NCBI GenBank assembly: GCA_015680685.1
Contig: MNCI01029067.1
Location: 14,674-78,673, forward strand
Source of the DNA: Gnetum montanum
Taxonomy: Eukaryota > Streptophyta > Gnetopsida > Gnetales > Gnetaceae
DNA length: 64,000 bases
Direction of reading: 5' to 3'
In this document: positions 35,649-48,010 of the stretch, piece by piece
Layout of the letters: each line of letters opens with the position of its first letter
How positions within the stretch are numbered: the stretch's first letter is position 1
The notes under the pieces: generated by a model
Told to the model about the DNA's origin: nothing
Seen by the model: only the letters and a program-made list of their open reading frames with translations
Databases searched by the model: none
Translations under genes and position numbers: made by a program

Positions 35649-36764
35649 ATGTCTTCTTCTTCGCAAAAAAGCACTTCATTGCCTAGGACCAACACTAGAG
35701 ACAGTCGGCGACACAACACAGGTAACCAAAATTCGCTAGTTCCTCAACAATTTCGTGTGGTATATATTCATCACAATGAATATGTACCTGACTTTACCTT
35801 TATTCTCCATCAAGATGAACAACTACGTTGGAGAGACTTGGAGGGTAACACAGTGTTGCCTCCAGACCAAGTAGTCCCCAACATGCTCCTTCATGCTCTT
35901 GCACGAATAGGCATGTCACAGTTGTACGCAGAGTACGTTGCATGCGACCATGAAACAAGGGACTACCATCCCATAGAAGCGCAACGTCAAAGGGACTTAC
36001 AACAGGAGAGATACTATACATTTTTGAAGGGCAAAAGATCCCATAATGCTCCACTCGTCTTAAGCGAAATTGAGGGTGGTGAACCTATTTCAATAGGTTC
36101 TCCACAAAATGACTTTCCCCCTCCTAATGATGGTGAGGAGGTGGTGTATCAGAACCTTCACTCCACAATTCACAATCCTAGTTCTGATCCCCATGAACAC
36201 CAAGTGTTCAACAAGGGAACACAAATACATGATAAGGGCGGGCACTCTGATCGTAATCACGATCGGGGTCGAGACCACCGAAGAGAAGGTAGGAAACATT
36301 GTCATGGTGATGGTTCTCCTTCTTCTTCACCTTCATCATCACATTCACCCTCTCCTTCAATATCAGGAAGCATTCATAAGGAACCTAACCGTGAGGATAA
36401 AGGTAAAAAGAGTGAGAAACCTCGACGCAAGAGTCAAGAGCGAGGACAACGACACTTTAGAGAATCACAACATGGAAGAAGGGAAAGTAGGGAACCACGT
36501 AGACATCACAAACGCTATGAAAGAAATGACCATGAAGAACCCCTACTTGCAACCCGAAGCATGTTAGACATCACGGAGGTCGTAAGAATTCCCACAAGGC
36601 ACCAAAAAGATAGCAAGATCAAAAGGTTAGACATGAATAATATCCCACGATTTGAGGAGGGATACAACGTTGATCCTTAGAGCCACTTACAAGAATTTCA
36701 CGATGCATGTGCCTTGCAAAACATCGAGAATGAATGGAAAACATTAAAGTTGTTCCCAAGGACA
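35649..36764 (+). pseudogene. gag N-terminal part of the outer element
   Basis: This is the longest frame in the window. From the ATG at 35649 it reads 'MSSSSQKSTSLPRTNTRDS', then 'RWRDLEGNTVLPPDQ', 'MLLHALARIGMSQLYAEYV' and 'LSEIEGGEP'. A His/Arg/Ser-rich middle and 'RLDMNNIPRFEEGYN' follow before the stop at 36678-36680, where sister copies have Gln. The frame then continues as 'HLQEFHDACALQNIENEW' and 'KLFPRTL' up to the nested insertion. It is the best template for the family's N-terminal region, which has no motif I recognise before the capsid-like domain. Confidence 0.85.
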
Positions 36765-36769
36765 CTGAT
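36765..36769 (+). other. Target-site duplication, left copy (CTGAT)
   Basis: CTGAT precedes the nested 5' LTR and recurs at 43741-43745 right after the nested 3' LTR. Removing the insert and one copy rejoins the gag frame through the Thr-Leu-Met-Lys-Glu-Ala codons. Confidence 0.88.
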
Positions 36770-37573
36770 TGATGGGATGCGATATCGCATGGGCTGCGAT
36801 ATCGCGTCTTTCCCTCCGATATCCTATACGCAATATCATAGTGCATTGCCAAATTTATAAATAAGAGGTAGCTCTCCCTTGTTTCTAAGTTTAGGCCTAA
36901 ACCGTAGCAAAACTCTGGTAGTTTTTCCTCTCTAGAGATAGAATAATTTCCATGTGCCCATAGTAGGAGCTCCAAAGTGAACAGATCTTTATTCGAGAAA
37001 ATATTGTACCTGAACACAAGTTTGTGTACGGAAATAAAGACAAACTTCTTGGATAAACCTTGTAGTATGGACTAAGCTAAATAGGATTTTATTTATTGCT
37101 CATCATTTAAATTATTTATTAGTTAATTAAATCTCTCTCAGTTGTTCTCCCATAGTTAAATGCATTCAGTATGACCGCTTCGAGCACGTGCGTTACGCTT
37201 GGTAATCCCAGCAACGAATAGCATTTGGTAAGCCCAAAGGTTGCATTGGTGAGGTGTGAACGATAAGTGGGAACGGATACTGATGTTAGGTTAATTAAGA
37301 CTTAGTTAGTTAGTTAAAGTTAGTTAATTAGTCTCTTCACCCTTCACCTCATTAGCATAGGAGATAAAACAGAAAAGATATAAAAATCATATACCTTAGA
37401 CTTACTTAACCATACAACTGTGAAAAATACAAGTAAGTCTGGGAAGACAACGAATGATTAACCTTAAGTGTTCCATGAGGCGTGTAGGCACTTATTCTAC
37501 AGAGTTTGATCGGATCACATGTGTAATGCTCGTATTCATATGGTTGAGTGTAGGGGTACCTCGCCACTCATCA
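36770..37573 (+). repeat. 5' LTR of the nested element
   Basis: It runs from TGATGGGATG to CTCATCA. The U3 has GATATC palindromes, and TATAAATA is at 36856-36863. It is about 36 bases shorter than its partner, mainly because of fewer palindrome units. Confidence 0.9.
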
Positions 37574-37574
37574 T

Positions 37575-37592
37575 TGGCGCCATTGTCGCAGA
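37575..37592 (+). other. Primer-binding site of the nested element
   Basis: TGGCGCCATTGTCGCAGA lies one base after the LTR; it is tRNA-Asp type with three or four changes. Confidence 0.75.
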
Positions 37593-37714
37593 CTAAGTTG
37601 TTTGTGCGCTAAGTAGAACATAGGAAATTATCCACATTATTGGGAGCTTAAACGAACCCTTAGGGTTAATCATATGAAAAATAACATAACAACAAACAAC
37701 ACACCAAATTAAAC

Positions 37715-40200
37715 TACGATTTCTTCTTCTCATAAGAGCACTTCACCACCTAGGGATCATACAAGAAACAGTCGGTAGTCCAACATACATAACCGAGAAT
37801 CGCCAGTTCCTCAACAGCATCGAGTGGTATATATTCATCTTGATGAGTATATATCCAATTTCACTTTTATCCTCCATCAGGATGAATAGCCGCGTTGGTG
37901 AGATTTGCAAGGTAACATAGTGTTACCTCCAAATGGGCAGTCCCTAACATGCTTCTTCGTGCCCTTGCATGAATTGACATGTCATAGCTATACGCTGAAT
38001 ACGTTGTAGGTGATTTCGACATAAGGGATTATCATCCCACAGAAGCACAACGTCAATGGAACTTGCGGCAGGAGAGCCACCATACATTGTTGAAGGGCAA
38101 AGGGGTCCCACACATCCTAAGTTAAATTGGACATGGTGAACCAATTATAACAGGTTCTCCACAAAATGATGTTCCCCCTCCTAATGATAGTGAGGAGTTG
38201 GTGGTTCAAAACCTACACTTCACGATACACAACCTTGGTTCTGATTTCCACGAACATCAAGTGGTCATTGAGGGAACAAAAACACATGACAAGGACAGGC
38301 ATTCAGATCGTCATCACGATCGGGGCCGTAGTCACCGATGAGAAGGTAAGAAACATCAACATGGTGATGGTTCTCCTTCTTCTTCCCCTTTATCACATCA
38401 TTCACCCTCTCCTTCAACATTGGGATGTAGTCATAAAGAGCACAACGGTGAGGATAAGGGTAAGCAAAATGAGAAACCTTGATGAGAGAATCGAGAGAGA
38501 GAACGAGGGCATTCTAGGAAGTCAAGGCATAGAAGGAAAAGTAGGGAACCACGTAGGCATCATAGACATCATAAGAGAGATGACCATGATGAACCCCTAT
38601 TAGCAACCCAAAGTATGTTAGATATTACGGAGGCTATTAGAATACCTACAAGGCATCAAAAAGACAGTTGGATCAAGAGACTGGACATGAATAATATCCC
38701 ATGATTTGAGGGGGGATACAATGCTGATCTGCAAAATCACTTATAGGCATTCCACAATGCCTGCGCCTTGCAAAATATCGAAAATGAGTGGCAAAAGTTA
38801 AAGTTGTTTCCTAGGACACTCATAAAAGAAGCAGAGAGTTGGTACCATTCCTTAGAGCTGGAAACAATTAGGAGGTGGAGTACGATGTTAGAAATGTTCA
38901 ACGATAAATACCAAATGTACTCCAGAGTGTCCAACTTGCGTAAGCATATCCAAGGATGGAAGTAGGGTAATCAAGAACCCTTGGATGTTGCCATGGGCTG
39001 ATATTATGCATTGCTACATCATTGCCTAGGCCATGGTTACGCACAACGGGTCAACTCCACCACCTCGTAGATGGGCTAAGACATGAAACTAGGAGAACCC
39101 TTGGGACGTATGCCCAAGGGAGATTATCAGAACTTAGATCCCATGAAATTCATTGATTGTTGGAGCAAGTAGCTAAAGAAGAAGGGGAGCTATGGAAAAG
39201 AGAAAGCATAGAAGAGTACAATCGCGATCCTTCCCTCATAAAGAGGGGAGTGATATTTTGTGATGAAGGGGATGAGTCACCACTCGAAGAGTTGGTGAAT
39301 AGAAAAACCTTGCCACTTCAAAAGCTAACAACAAAAGTGTCAGCTAAGGTAGATGAAATATGGAGCTCCTTAGATAGTAAAATTGAAATTGTCCTAAAGA
39401 TCATAGAGGAGTATGAGGAGGAACGAAGTAGTGACCATGATAAGAAAAAGCGGAGAGATTTAGACCATGCACATGACAAGGGTAAGGGAAAAATGACTAT
39501 TGCTGATGAGGTTGCAGATTCTGACACAGAAAATGACGGTGGATGCCCATCCTAAGGGATGTTGCCCAATAATCTCACATCTACAAGAGTTTGGGGTGTA
39601 TGCACTCAACCCAAGACTTAACAGACGATAGGCACCCCGTTGGTTACCTTATCCCCAAGGTAACCCAAGGAAATTCCACCAATCGTTAACATATTATCCA
39701 AGTGGAACTCCGCCACAACCTATCGGGCAACACCAATAGTGGCAACACCCACAGTCATGGGGGATGCCATCGCCTAGGCAATAGTACCCTTACCAGCAAC
39801 CAGACCCATATGGCTACTACGTGCAATAGCCGATTTCTCCTAGTGACTCTATGGTTCACGCAACCCCACAACATCACTACCAAGTTTGGGAGTATTTTAG
39901 AAGGACTCCTTCTCCTTTGGGAGATGCACCACAGACATACCATCCTCCAAATCCATCCTCCACTCTTACGCTGGTAGTTCCTCTACCTCTAGCTCCAACA
40001 ATGCAAGGGGAACTCCCCACTCAACCGCAACAATGTAATGCTACAAGAGTTGTAAACCTTCAACCCGCTACTAGTTCTGACAACCTCAAGAAGAGAAGAC
40101 CTTTCTTTAGAACCAAAAGTCCAAACAAGCTCTCACAACCACAAGTGGTTGAGTCTATGTATGCTCCTCCAACAAATAAGGCTTCGGAGCTCCCTTCAAA
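37715..40200 (+). pseudogene. gag of the nested element
   Basis: The start region reads 'ISSSHKSTSPPRDHTRNS', with the ATG lost (ACG). The capsid-like domain lies at 38768-39170: 'AESWYHSLELETIRRW', 'FNDKYQMYSRVSNLRKHIQ', then 'LLEQVAKEEGELWKRES'. The frame 39157-39555 runs on to 'VNRKTLPLQKLTTKVSAKV' and an Asp/Glu-rich patch. The zinc knuckle is partly deleted at 39540-39560, where the CEICQYD codons are missing. The Pro-rich tail ends near 40200. Confidence 0.85.
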
Positions 40201-40960
40201 CTAACAACAGGGCTTAACGCACACAGTTATGTTAACACATACCGTTACCGACTAGATCAAGGTGGAAGCCCCCTAATTTATCTCCAAGTCGTTAGGAATG
40301 AACCTTATATGGCTCTTCTTGACTCAGGTTCCAGAGTCAACTTAATCTCATGAGAAATGTATAAAGCCTGGAACTTGCCTCCACTTAAGAAGAGAAATAT
40401 TCAACTAGAGCTAACTGACCAGTCCATCACCATTCCCTTGGGATTGGTGGAGGACATTGTTACCACTGTGTATGGTTGGTCATACCCAGTTGATTTCCTA
40501 GTGATAGAAGTCAACAGTAACAAAGGGGACTTCCCAATTATAATGGGAAGGGCATGGCTAAGTACAATAGACACATGCCTAGAAATTCGCAATCTTTCCT
40601 TGGAAATATCTAAGGTAAACATTTATAGAAGGATCAAGAAGAAGAAAGTTCCATGCATCACATACAATGACTTAGAGGGTGATGACATGGAGGAATGTTT
40701 AGCATCTCCTACATGCAACTCGTGTGCCCAAGAAACTCAGATATAGAGGTGCCTATATGTAGCAACCACACAACAAGAGAACACCCAGTGGTTGACAGCT
40801 AATCAAGAGAGCAGCCCTTGAACATGCATGGAACGAACTAGAAGAACAACTCACACCCACAACGAAGGCATAGATACATTGGAGTATGAGCGTCACCGAC
40901 TTCCACCCCTTAACTTGAAAACATCAATCGGGAGAAGTTGGACACTTCTAAGAAGTTTAA
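40200..40960 (+). pseudogene. Aspartic protease and linker of the nested element
   Basis: The active site reads 'ALLDSGSRVNLIS' followed by a stop (40310-40356). The frame 40357-40746 then continues as 'MYKAWNLPPLKKRN', 'LGLVEDIVTTVYGWSYP', 'DFPIIMGRAWLSTIDT' and 'CNSCAQETQI'. The DSG motif is kept. The linker ends near 'LNLKTSIGRSW', where pol has been deleted. Confidence 0.85.
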
Positions 40961-42900
40961 ATAGGCATTCATTATTTCAGATCTCTCCCTTTCCATTTAG
41001 TCATGGGGGAGATGGCCACCTATCCTAATCATTTGAGGCCCTCAGTTCTTTTAAGTTTTTGTTTTACACGTTTTTTTACACATTTTTTTTTACAAATTTC
41101 TTTAACTTTTCTTGTTTTTGTTTTGCAACATCATTCATACTTTTCCATTTTGTGTGTGTGTTATCCATCTTGTAAGTTTGTCACCCAATAAGTGTTCTTA
41201 ATGATGGTATGAACTATTTTTCTATTGGTTGCTAATGTTTGATTTTTACCTTTAAGTCATGATGTTGATACTAAGGTATGGTTCTTTTGATATAGCAGGC
41301 AATGAGTTCACTTCATTCATACATCCATAAATTTCTATGGTCTCTCTCGGCTTGGAAATGTATAGTCCCTTTCTAAATAAGAACTATCAATGAATTGGTG
41401 ATTGGGCATTTCTCAGACTAAGGACTCAAGGATTGAAAAGGGTGTGGCTTCAAGGGAACTTGATGCATTTGTGTTGGCCATTCTATTGGGTGCTTGGATG
41501 TTTTCTTCTTGAGTTTTCCTTCCCATTCCAACATTGCTCCATTATTGGGAAGCTGAGAAAATAAAAATAACAAAGTCTTTGCATGGTGTGGTTCTCATGC
41601 ATAAACACAAAAAAAATAGAAAACAATGAGAATTCAAAGCACACCCTTACACGAAATAATCATTTGGGCTACAAGCACTGGTTATGGAACTAAAATAAAA
41701 ATGTTTCCTCTAACTAAGGCCCTTTCTCGCTTCCCATTCTCCCCTCCTTCGTTTCATCGAAATGGTGGTGGCTCTTTGGCAGAAACATTCTTGTTACTTC
41801 AAGGGGATGGATTGGCCGAATGCATTAATGCAAAGTCACTAGATGTGGTTTGTTTGAGGCTGGACTTGGAATGGGATCTACTAAGTCACATTAATCATTA
41901 ACTACACAAGGGGTTGTACACCACCTTGTTCTTAAGATTCCATTCCATTCTCTTCCCTCCATCCTTCTTTTTCCATTTACCACCTCATTATCGGTTGCAT
42001 TATTAGTCCATATTATGGTGGATGCATTATTTTCTTTTTAGTAAATTCTTGTGGTTAATACTTTAACTCTTGCTCCAAATGACATTCCTAGAGCCTACAG
42101 ACTCTTTGAATGTGGGTTTGTTAGGGCATTAAGGGCATGAGCCTGCTTTGGGGAGGATCCATTGACATTCCTATTTGGTGCATCAGTTAAATTCTTTCTG
42201 TTAACATTTTTGCAATCCACTCTATTTTTTTCATTTTCATCTTGACATCCATTTCATCGACGTTATAGTTATCTCTTTTTCTCCATCTTTCTTGTTCTTT
42301 TTCTTTCTCCATTCTATCACTACCAGAGGTTCTCTCTCAGTCATGGGGGTCCTGGTCCAATTTTTTCAATTTTCTCCTAACCCCTATACCTTCGGTAGTT
42401 ACCACTATGATATCTCCAGACCCGTATTAGCCATACCACAACTTAGCCAATGGACCTTTCACCAAAGCAAGGTATCATCTGCATTGTGATTCATTTACCC
42501 TTACTAATATAAAGACTGTATTGTGTGTGCAAATGGCAATCATACAAAAATGGATTGGATTTGGAGGGAACACTTGGAATGGATCGGTGCTGAAGACACT
42601 ATGCAAGGAACGAGATGGATGGTGCACTTACAGGTAGATAATGAAAGGCGCAATCTTGGTGTTGGCAGCAGCAGACTTCTCTCTTCTCTCTTCTCTCTCA
42701 GCTGCCAAATAAGGCATGATGTCAAATGTATAAGGTGTTCACTCTTGTTGTCATGAACACCAGTTTTGTCATGCACTGTAATGATGATCCGTTCACATGT
42801 CATCCCATTCACCATTAGTTCCATTCAAGTTAATAATCCCATACCTTCCCAATATTTTGTAAGGAACTCGAGGATGATTTTTTATTTAGTCATGGGAATA
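40960..42900 (+). other. 3' noncoding region of the nested element
   Basis: It is the plus-strand counterpart of 2405-4284. The conserved motif lies at 42136-42161. The end before the LTR reads 'tagtcatgggaata'. No gene is supported, although small frames are open. Confidence 0.7.
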
Positions 42901-43740
42901 TGATGGGATGCAATATCGCATGGGCCATGATATCATGTATGCAATATCGCATCCCCCGTGATATCACCTCTTCCCTTGCGATATCGCGTACGCAATATCG
43001 CAGTGCACTGCCAAATCTATAAATAAGAGGTGGCTCTCCCTTGTTTATAAGTTTAGGCCTAAATCGTAGCAAAACTTTGGCAGTTTTTTCCTCTCCAGAG
43101 ATAGAATAATTTCCATGTGCCTGTAGAAGGAGCTCCAAAGTGAACGGATCTTTATTCGAGCAAATATTGTACCTGAACACAAGTTTGTGTACGAAAATAA
43201 AGACGAACTTCTTGGATAAACCTTGCAGTGCATGGACTAAGCTAACTAGGATTTTATTTATTGTTCATCATTTAAATGCTGTATTAGTTAATTAAATCTC
43301 TCTCAACCATTCTCCCATAGTTAAATGCATTCAATACGACCGCTTCAAGCACGTGCGTTACACTTGGTAATCCCAACAACAAATAGCATTTGGTAAGCCC
43401 AAAGGTTGCATTGGTTCAGGGTGTGAACGGTAAGTGGGAACGGATACTAATGCTAGGTTAATTAAGGCTTAGTTAATTAGTTAAAGTTAGTTAATTAGTC
43501 TCTTCACCCTTCACCTCATTAGCATAGGAGATAAAACAAAAAAGATATAAAAATCATATACCTCAGACTTACTTAATCGTACAACCATGACAAATACAAG
43601 TAAGTCTGGGAAGACAATGAACAATTAACCTTAAGTGTTCCATGAGGCGTGTAGGCACATAGTCTACAGAGTTCAACCGGATCGCATGTGTAACACTCGT
43701 ATTCATATGGTTGAGTGTAGGGTTACCTCGCCACTCAGCA
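42901..43740 (+). repeat. 3' LTR of the nested element
   Basis: It runs from TGATGGGATG to CTCAGCA, one base off the usual end. TATAAATA is at 43018-43025. The first 110 bases hold at least six GATATC/AATATC palindrome units. Confidence 0.9.
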
Positions 43741-43745
43741 CTGAT
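43741..43745 (+). other. Target-site duplication, right copy (CTGAT)
   Basis: It matches 36765-36769 exactly. Confidence 0.88.
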
Positions 43746-45150
43746 GAAAGAAGCAAAAAGCTGGTACCGGTCCTTAGAACTAGAATCCATTCGAAGGTGG
43801 AGTATGATGCTAGAACTGATTAATGATAAGTATCAAATGTACTCCTCGATGTTCAACCTATGAAAGTAAATCCAAGGATGGAAGTAAGGAAATCACGAAC
43901 CCTTGGATGCTGCCATGGGCCATTACTATGCACTGTTACATCATTGCCTGGGCCATGGTTACCCACAACAGGATCAACTACTCCATCTCGTAGATGGACT
44001 TAGGTATGAAACCAAGAGAGCCCTTGGAACATATGCCCAAGGAAGACTACTAGAGCTTAGGTCCCATCAGGTTCATAGATTGTTGGAGCAAGTAGCTAAG
44101 GAAGAATGAGAGCTACATAAGAGAGAAAGTGCAGAAGAGTACAACCGCAATTCTTCAGTCCGAAAAAGGGGAGTGAGATTTTGTGACGAGGAGGAAGAGT
44201 CACCACTCGAAGAGTTGGTGAATAGAAAAACCTTGTCACTTCAAAAGTTGACAACCAAAGTGTCGGCTAAGGTAGATCAAATGTGGGACTCCTTAGATAG
44301 TAGATTCAAAATCGTTCTCAAAATCGTAGAGGAGTCTAAGGAGTGAGGTAGTGACTATGATAAAAAGAAAAAGAGGGATTTGGACCATGCATGTAACAAA
44401 GGTAAGGATAAAATTGCCATCACCGAAGAGGTTGTGGATTTGGATACGGACAATGATAGTGAATGTGAGATATGCCAGTATGACCATCCTAAGGGATGTT
44501 GCCAAGTAATCTCACATCTGCAAGAGTCTGGGGTGTATGCACTTAACCCATGACTTAACAAACAGCAAGCACCCCGACAGTTACCTTATCCCCAAGGTAT
44601 CCCAAGGAAGTTCCACCAACCATTAACGTATTATCCAAGTGGAACTTTGCCACAACCTATTGAGCAACACTAGCAGTGGTAATACCCACAGTCATGGGGG
44701 ATGCCACCACCAAGGCAACAATACCCTTACCGGAAACCAGATCCATATGGCTATTATGTGCAGTACCCAATCTATCCACATGACTCTGTTGGTCACATGA
44801 CACCACAACGTCACTACCAAGCTCGGGAGTATTATAGGACTCCTTCTCCTGGGGGAGATAACCCACAAATGTACCATCCTTCGAACCCATCCGCAACTCT
44901 CAAATCGATAGCTCCATTACCACCTGCTCCAGCAATGCAAGGGGAGCTTCCCACTCAACCGTAGTAACACAATGCTATGAGAGCTGTAAACCTTCAACCT
45001 ACTACTGGTTCTGACAACTGCACAAAGAGAAGACCTTTCTTCAAAACCAATAGTCCAACCAATCTGTCACAACCACAAGCGGTTGAGCCTATGAATGCTT
45101 CTCCTTCAAATAAGGCTTCAGAGCTCCCTTCAAACCAAAAATAGAGCTCA
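43746..45150 (+). pseudogene. gag C-terminal part of the outer element
   Basis: It continues the gag cut at 36769: 'KEAKSWYRSLELESIRRW', 'LDAAMGHYYALLHHCLGHGYP' (43903 on), 'GRLLELRSHQVHRLLEQ' and 'VNRKTLSLQKLTTK'. The zinc knuckle 'CEICQYDHPKGCC' (44466-44505) is complete and has the short Cys-His spacing. The Pro/Gln/Tyr-rich tail runs to 45150. Stops occur at several places. Confidence 0.85.
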
Positions 45151-45169
45151 ATGCACACGATTATGTTAA

Positions 45170-46010
45170 AACATGTTGTTACTGACTAGATTAAAGAGGG
45201 CCACCTTCCTAGGAAATTATCTGATCCTGGAAGTCCTTTAATCTATCTCCAAGTCACTGGGAATGAATCATGTAAAGCTCTTCTAGACTTAGGTTCCAGA
45301 GTCAACTTAATATCATAAGAGATGTATAAAGCCTCGAACCTGCCTCCACTAAAGAAGAGAAATATTTGCTTAGAGCTGGCTAACCAATCCATCATTGTTC
45401 CCTTGGGACTGGTGGAGGACATCGTTACCACTGTGTGTGGTTGGTCATACCCAGTTGATTTCCTAGTGATACAAGTAAATAATGATAGAGGGGACTTCCC
45501 AATAATAATGGGGAGGGAATGGCTAAGTACCATAAATGCATGACTAGGAATTCATGATNTCATGCATTTATGGTACTTAGCCATTCCCTCCCCATTATTA
45601 TTGGGAAGTNGGAAATATCTAAGGAAAACACTTTTGGGAAGATCAAGAAGAAGAAAGTTCCATGCATCACATACAGTGATACAGGAGGTGATTACGTACA
45701 GGAATGTTTAGCATTGCCTACATGCAACTGGTGTGCCCAAGAAATTAACATACAAAAATTCCTGTACATAACAACCACACAACAAGAAGACACCCAGTGG
45801 TTGATAGTTGATCAAGAGAGTAGTTCACCAACATGCATGGAACTAACTGGGGGAACAACTTGCGTCCATGTCGAAAGCATAGATGCACTGGAGCAAGAGT
45901 GTCGCCAACTTTCAACCCTTAACCTGAAAACATCAATAGGGGGAAGCTGGAAATTCCTAAAACCGTCAAACAAGCACTTTGATAAAAGATTACTAGCTAG
46001 TGGGCAATAG
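45170..46010 (+). pseudogene. Aspartic protease and linker of the outer element
   Basis: It reads 'GSPLIYLQVTGNES', 'ALLDLGSRVNLIS', then 'MYKASNLPPLKKRN', 'LGLVEDIVTTVCGWS' and 'DFPIIMGREWLSTINA'. Between two N characters (45559 and 45610) lies an inverted 50-base copy of 45494-45543, which looks like an assembly fault. The linker resumes as 'KKKVPCITYSDTGGD' and ends near 'TLNLKTSIGGSWKFL'. Confidence 0.82.
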
Positions 46011-48010
46011 ACCAAACCTTACCATGAATCTAGAACGGTCAGTGCACATAACACATTGGAGAAAGGACGACCTCGCTCATTATTTTGGATCTTTCCCTTC
46101 CAACTTAATGATGAGGGAGATGGCCACCTATGCTGATCAATCGAGACCCTTAGTTACTTTTTAAGTTTTTTTTGCACATTTCTGTTTTACAAATTTCTTC
46201 AATTTCTCTTGTTTTTGTTTTACATCATTCATACTTTTTATTTATTTATGTGTTTATTTATTTTGTTAAGTTTTTCACCTAATAAGTACTCCTAAAGATG
46301 GTATGAATTGTATTCCATTGATGGCTAATGTTTGGTTTTTACCTTTGAGTTATGATGTTGATACTAAGGTATGGTTCTTTTGATATAACAGGCAATGAGT
46401 CCACATCATCCATGCATCCATGAATCTCTATGGTCTCTCTTGGCTTGGAACTGTATGGTCCCTTTCCTTAAATAATAAGAACTATCAACGAATCGATGAC
46501 TGGGCATTTCTCAAACCAAGGAAGGACTGAAGGACTGAAAAGGGTGTGACTTGAAGGGAACTTGATGCATTTATGCTCGCCATTCTTTGAGGTGCTTGGA
46601 TGTTTTCTTCTTGAGTTTTCCTTACCACTCTGATGCTGCTCCATTATCGGGAAGCTGAGCTAATAAAAATAGTAAGTCTTTGTATGGTGTGGTTCTTACA
46701 AAAAAAAAAAACAGTGAGAATTCAAAGCACACCCCTTAGAAGAAATAATCATCTGGGCTACAAGCACTAGTTATGGAACTAAATAAACATGTTCCCTCTA
46801 ACCAAGGCCCCTTCTCACTTCCTACTTTCTCCTTTTTCATTTCATCAAAATGGTGGTGACTCTTTGGTGGAAGCATTCCTGTTACTTCAGGTGGATGGAT
46901 TAGCCAAATGTATTAATGCAAAGTCACTGGATATGGATTGTTTGAGGCTAGATTTGGAATGAGATCTACTAAGTCACATTAACCATTAATACATAAGCAG
47001 TTGTACATCACCTTGTTCTTGAGACTCCATTCCATTCTCTTCTTTCCATCCTTATTTCTCCATTTTTTCACCTCATTGTTGGTTGTATCAATAGTCTATA
47101 TTTTGGTTAATGCATTGTTTTCTTTTTGGTAAATTCTTGTGGTTAAGACTTTAACTCTTATTTCCAAGTGGCATTTCTAGAGCCTACAGACTCTTTGAGT
47201 GAGGGATTGTTAGGGCATTAAGGGCATGAGCCTGCTTTGGGGAGGACCCATTGGCATTCCTATTTGGTCCATTTGTTAATTTCTTTTCCTTAAACATTTT
47301 TTGTAATCAACTTTTATTTTGTTCATTTCCATCCCTAACATCCATTTTATCGACGTTACCGTTGTTTCTTTTTCTCCATCCTCCTTATTCCTTATTCTTT
47401 TTCTCCATTCTCTCACTATCGGAGGTTCACTCTCAGTCATGGGTGTCTTGGTCCAATTTTTTCGATTTTCTCCTAACCCCTACACCTTGGGTAGTCACCA
47501 GTATTATATCTCCAAAATCTGCATTAGCCATATCACAACTCAGCCAATGGACCTTACACTGAGGCAAGGTATTAACTACATTGTGATTCATTTACCCTTG
47601 CTAATATAAGACTGTGTTGTGTGTGCAGATGGCAATCATACACCAATGGATTGGATCTAGAAGGAACACTCAGAATGGACTGGTGCTGGAGCGGTTATGC
47701 AGGGAACAAGATCGATGGTGCATTTATGGATGGACAATGAAAAGTGCAATCTTGGCGTCGACAGCAATAGACTTCTTCTTTTCTCTCTCTCTCTTCTCTC
47801 TTCTTTCTCAGCTACCAAATAAAGCTGGATGTCAAATGTGTATAGTGTTCACTCTTGTTGTCGTGAACACTAATATTGTCATGTGTTGTAATGATGATCC
47901 ATTCACAGGTCACCCCATTTACCATTAGTGTCATTCAAGTCAATAATCCCATACCTTCCCAATATTTTGTAAGGAACTAAAGGATGAGTTTTCATTTAGT
48001 CATGGGGATA
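45985..48010 (+). other. Integrase tail remnant and 3' noncoding region of the outer element
   Basis: 45985-46080 aligns with the last codons of integrase in element 1: 'TKPYHESRTVSAHN' here against 'TKPFHELRTASANY' there. It joins directly to the protease linker. After that the 3' noncoding region runs to the LTR, with the conserved motif at 47225-47250 and 'tagtcatggggata' before the LTR. Confidence 0.72.

Larger units (their letters stand above)
36770..43740 (+). mobile_element. Nested pol-less gag-protease retrotransposon, complete with both LTRs
   Basis: A 6,971-bp element has a 5' LTR (36770-37573), primer site, gag, protease, a fused 3' noncoding region and a 3' LTR (42901-43740). It is inserted in the gag of the outer element with CTGAT duplications. 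RT, RNase H and integrase are absent; the protease linker joins the 3' noncoding region near 40960-40972. Both LTRs keep TATAAATA. Stops in gag show that it is no longer coding-competent. Confidence 0.9.

Noticed and set aside
47251-47609. Overlapping Phe/Ser/Leu-rich frames in the 3' noncoding region.
   Set aside because: Pyrimidine-rich composition explains them; the matching region of the nested element has different frames.
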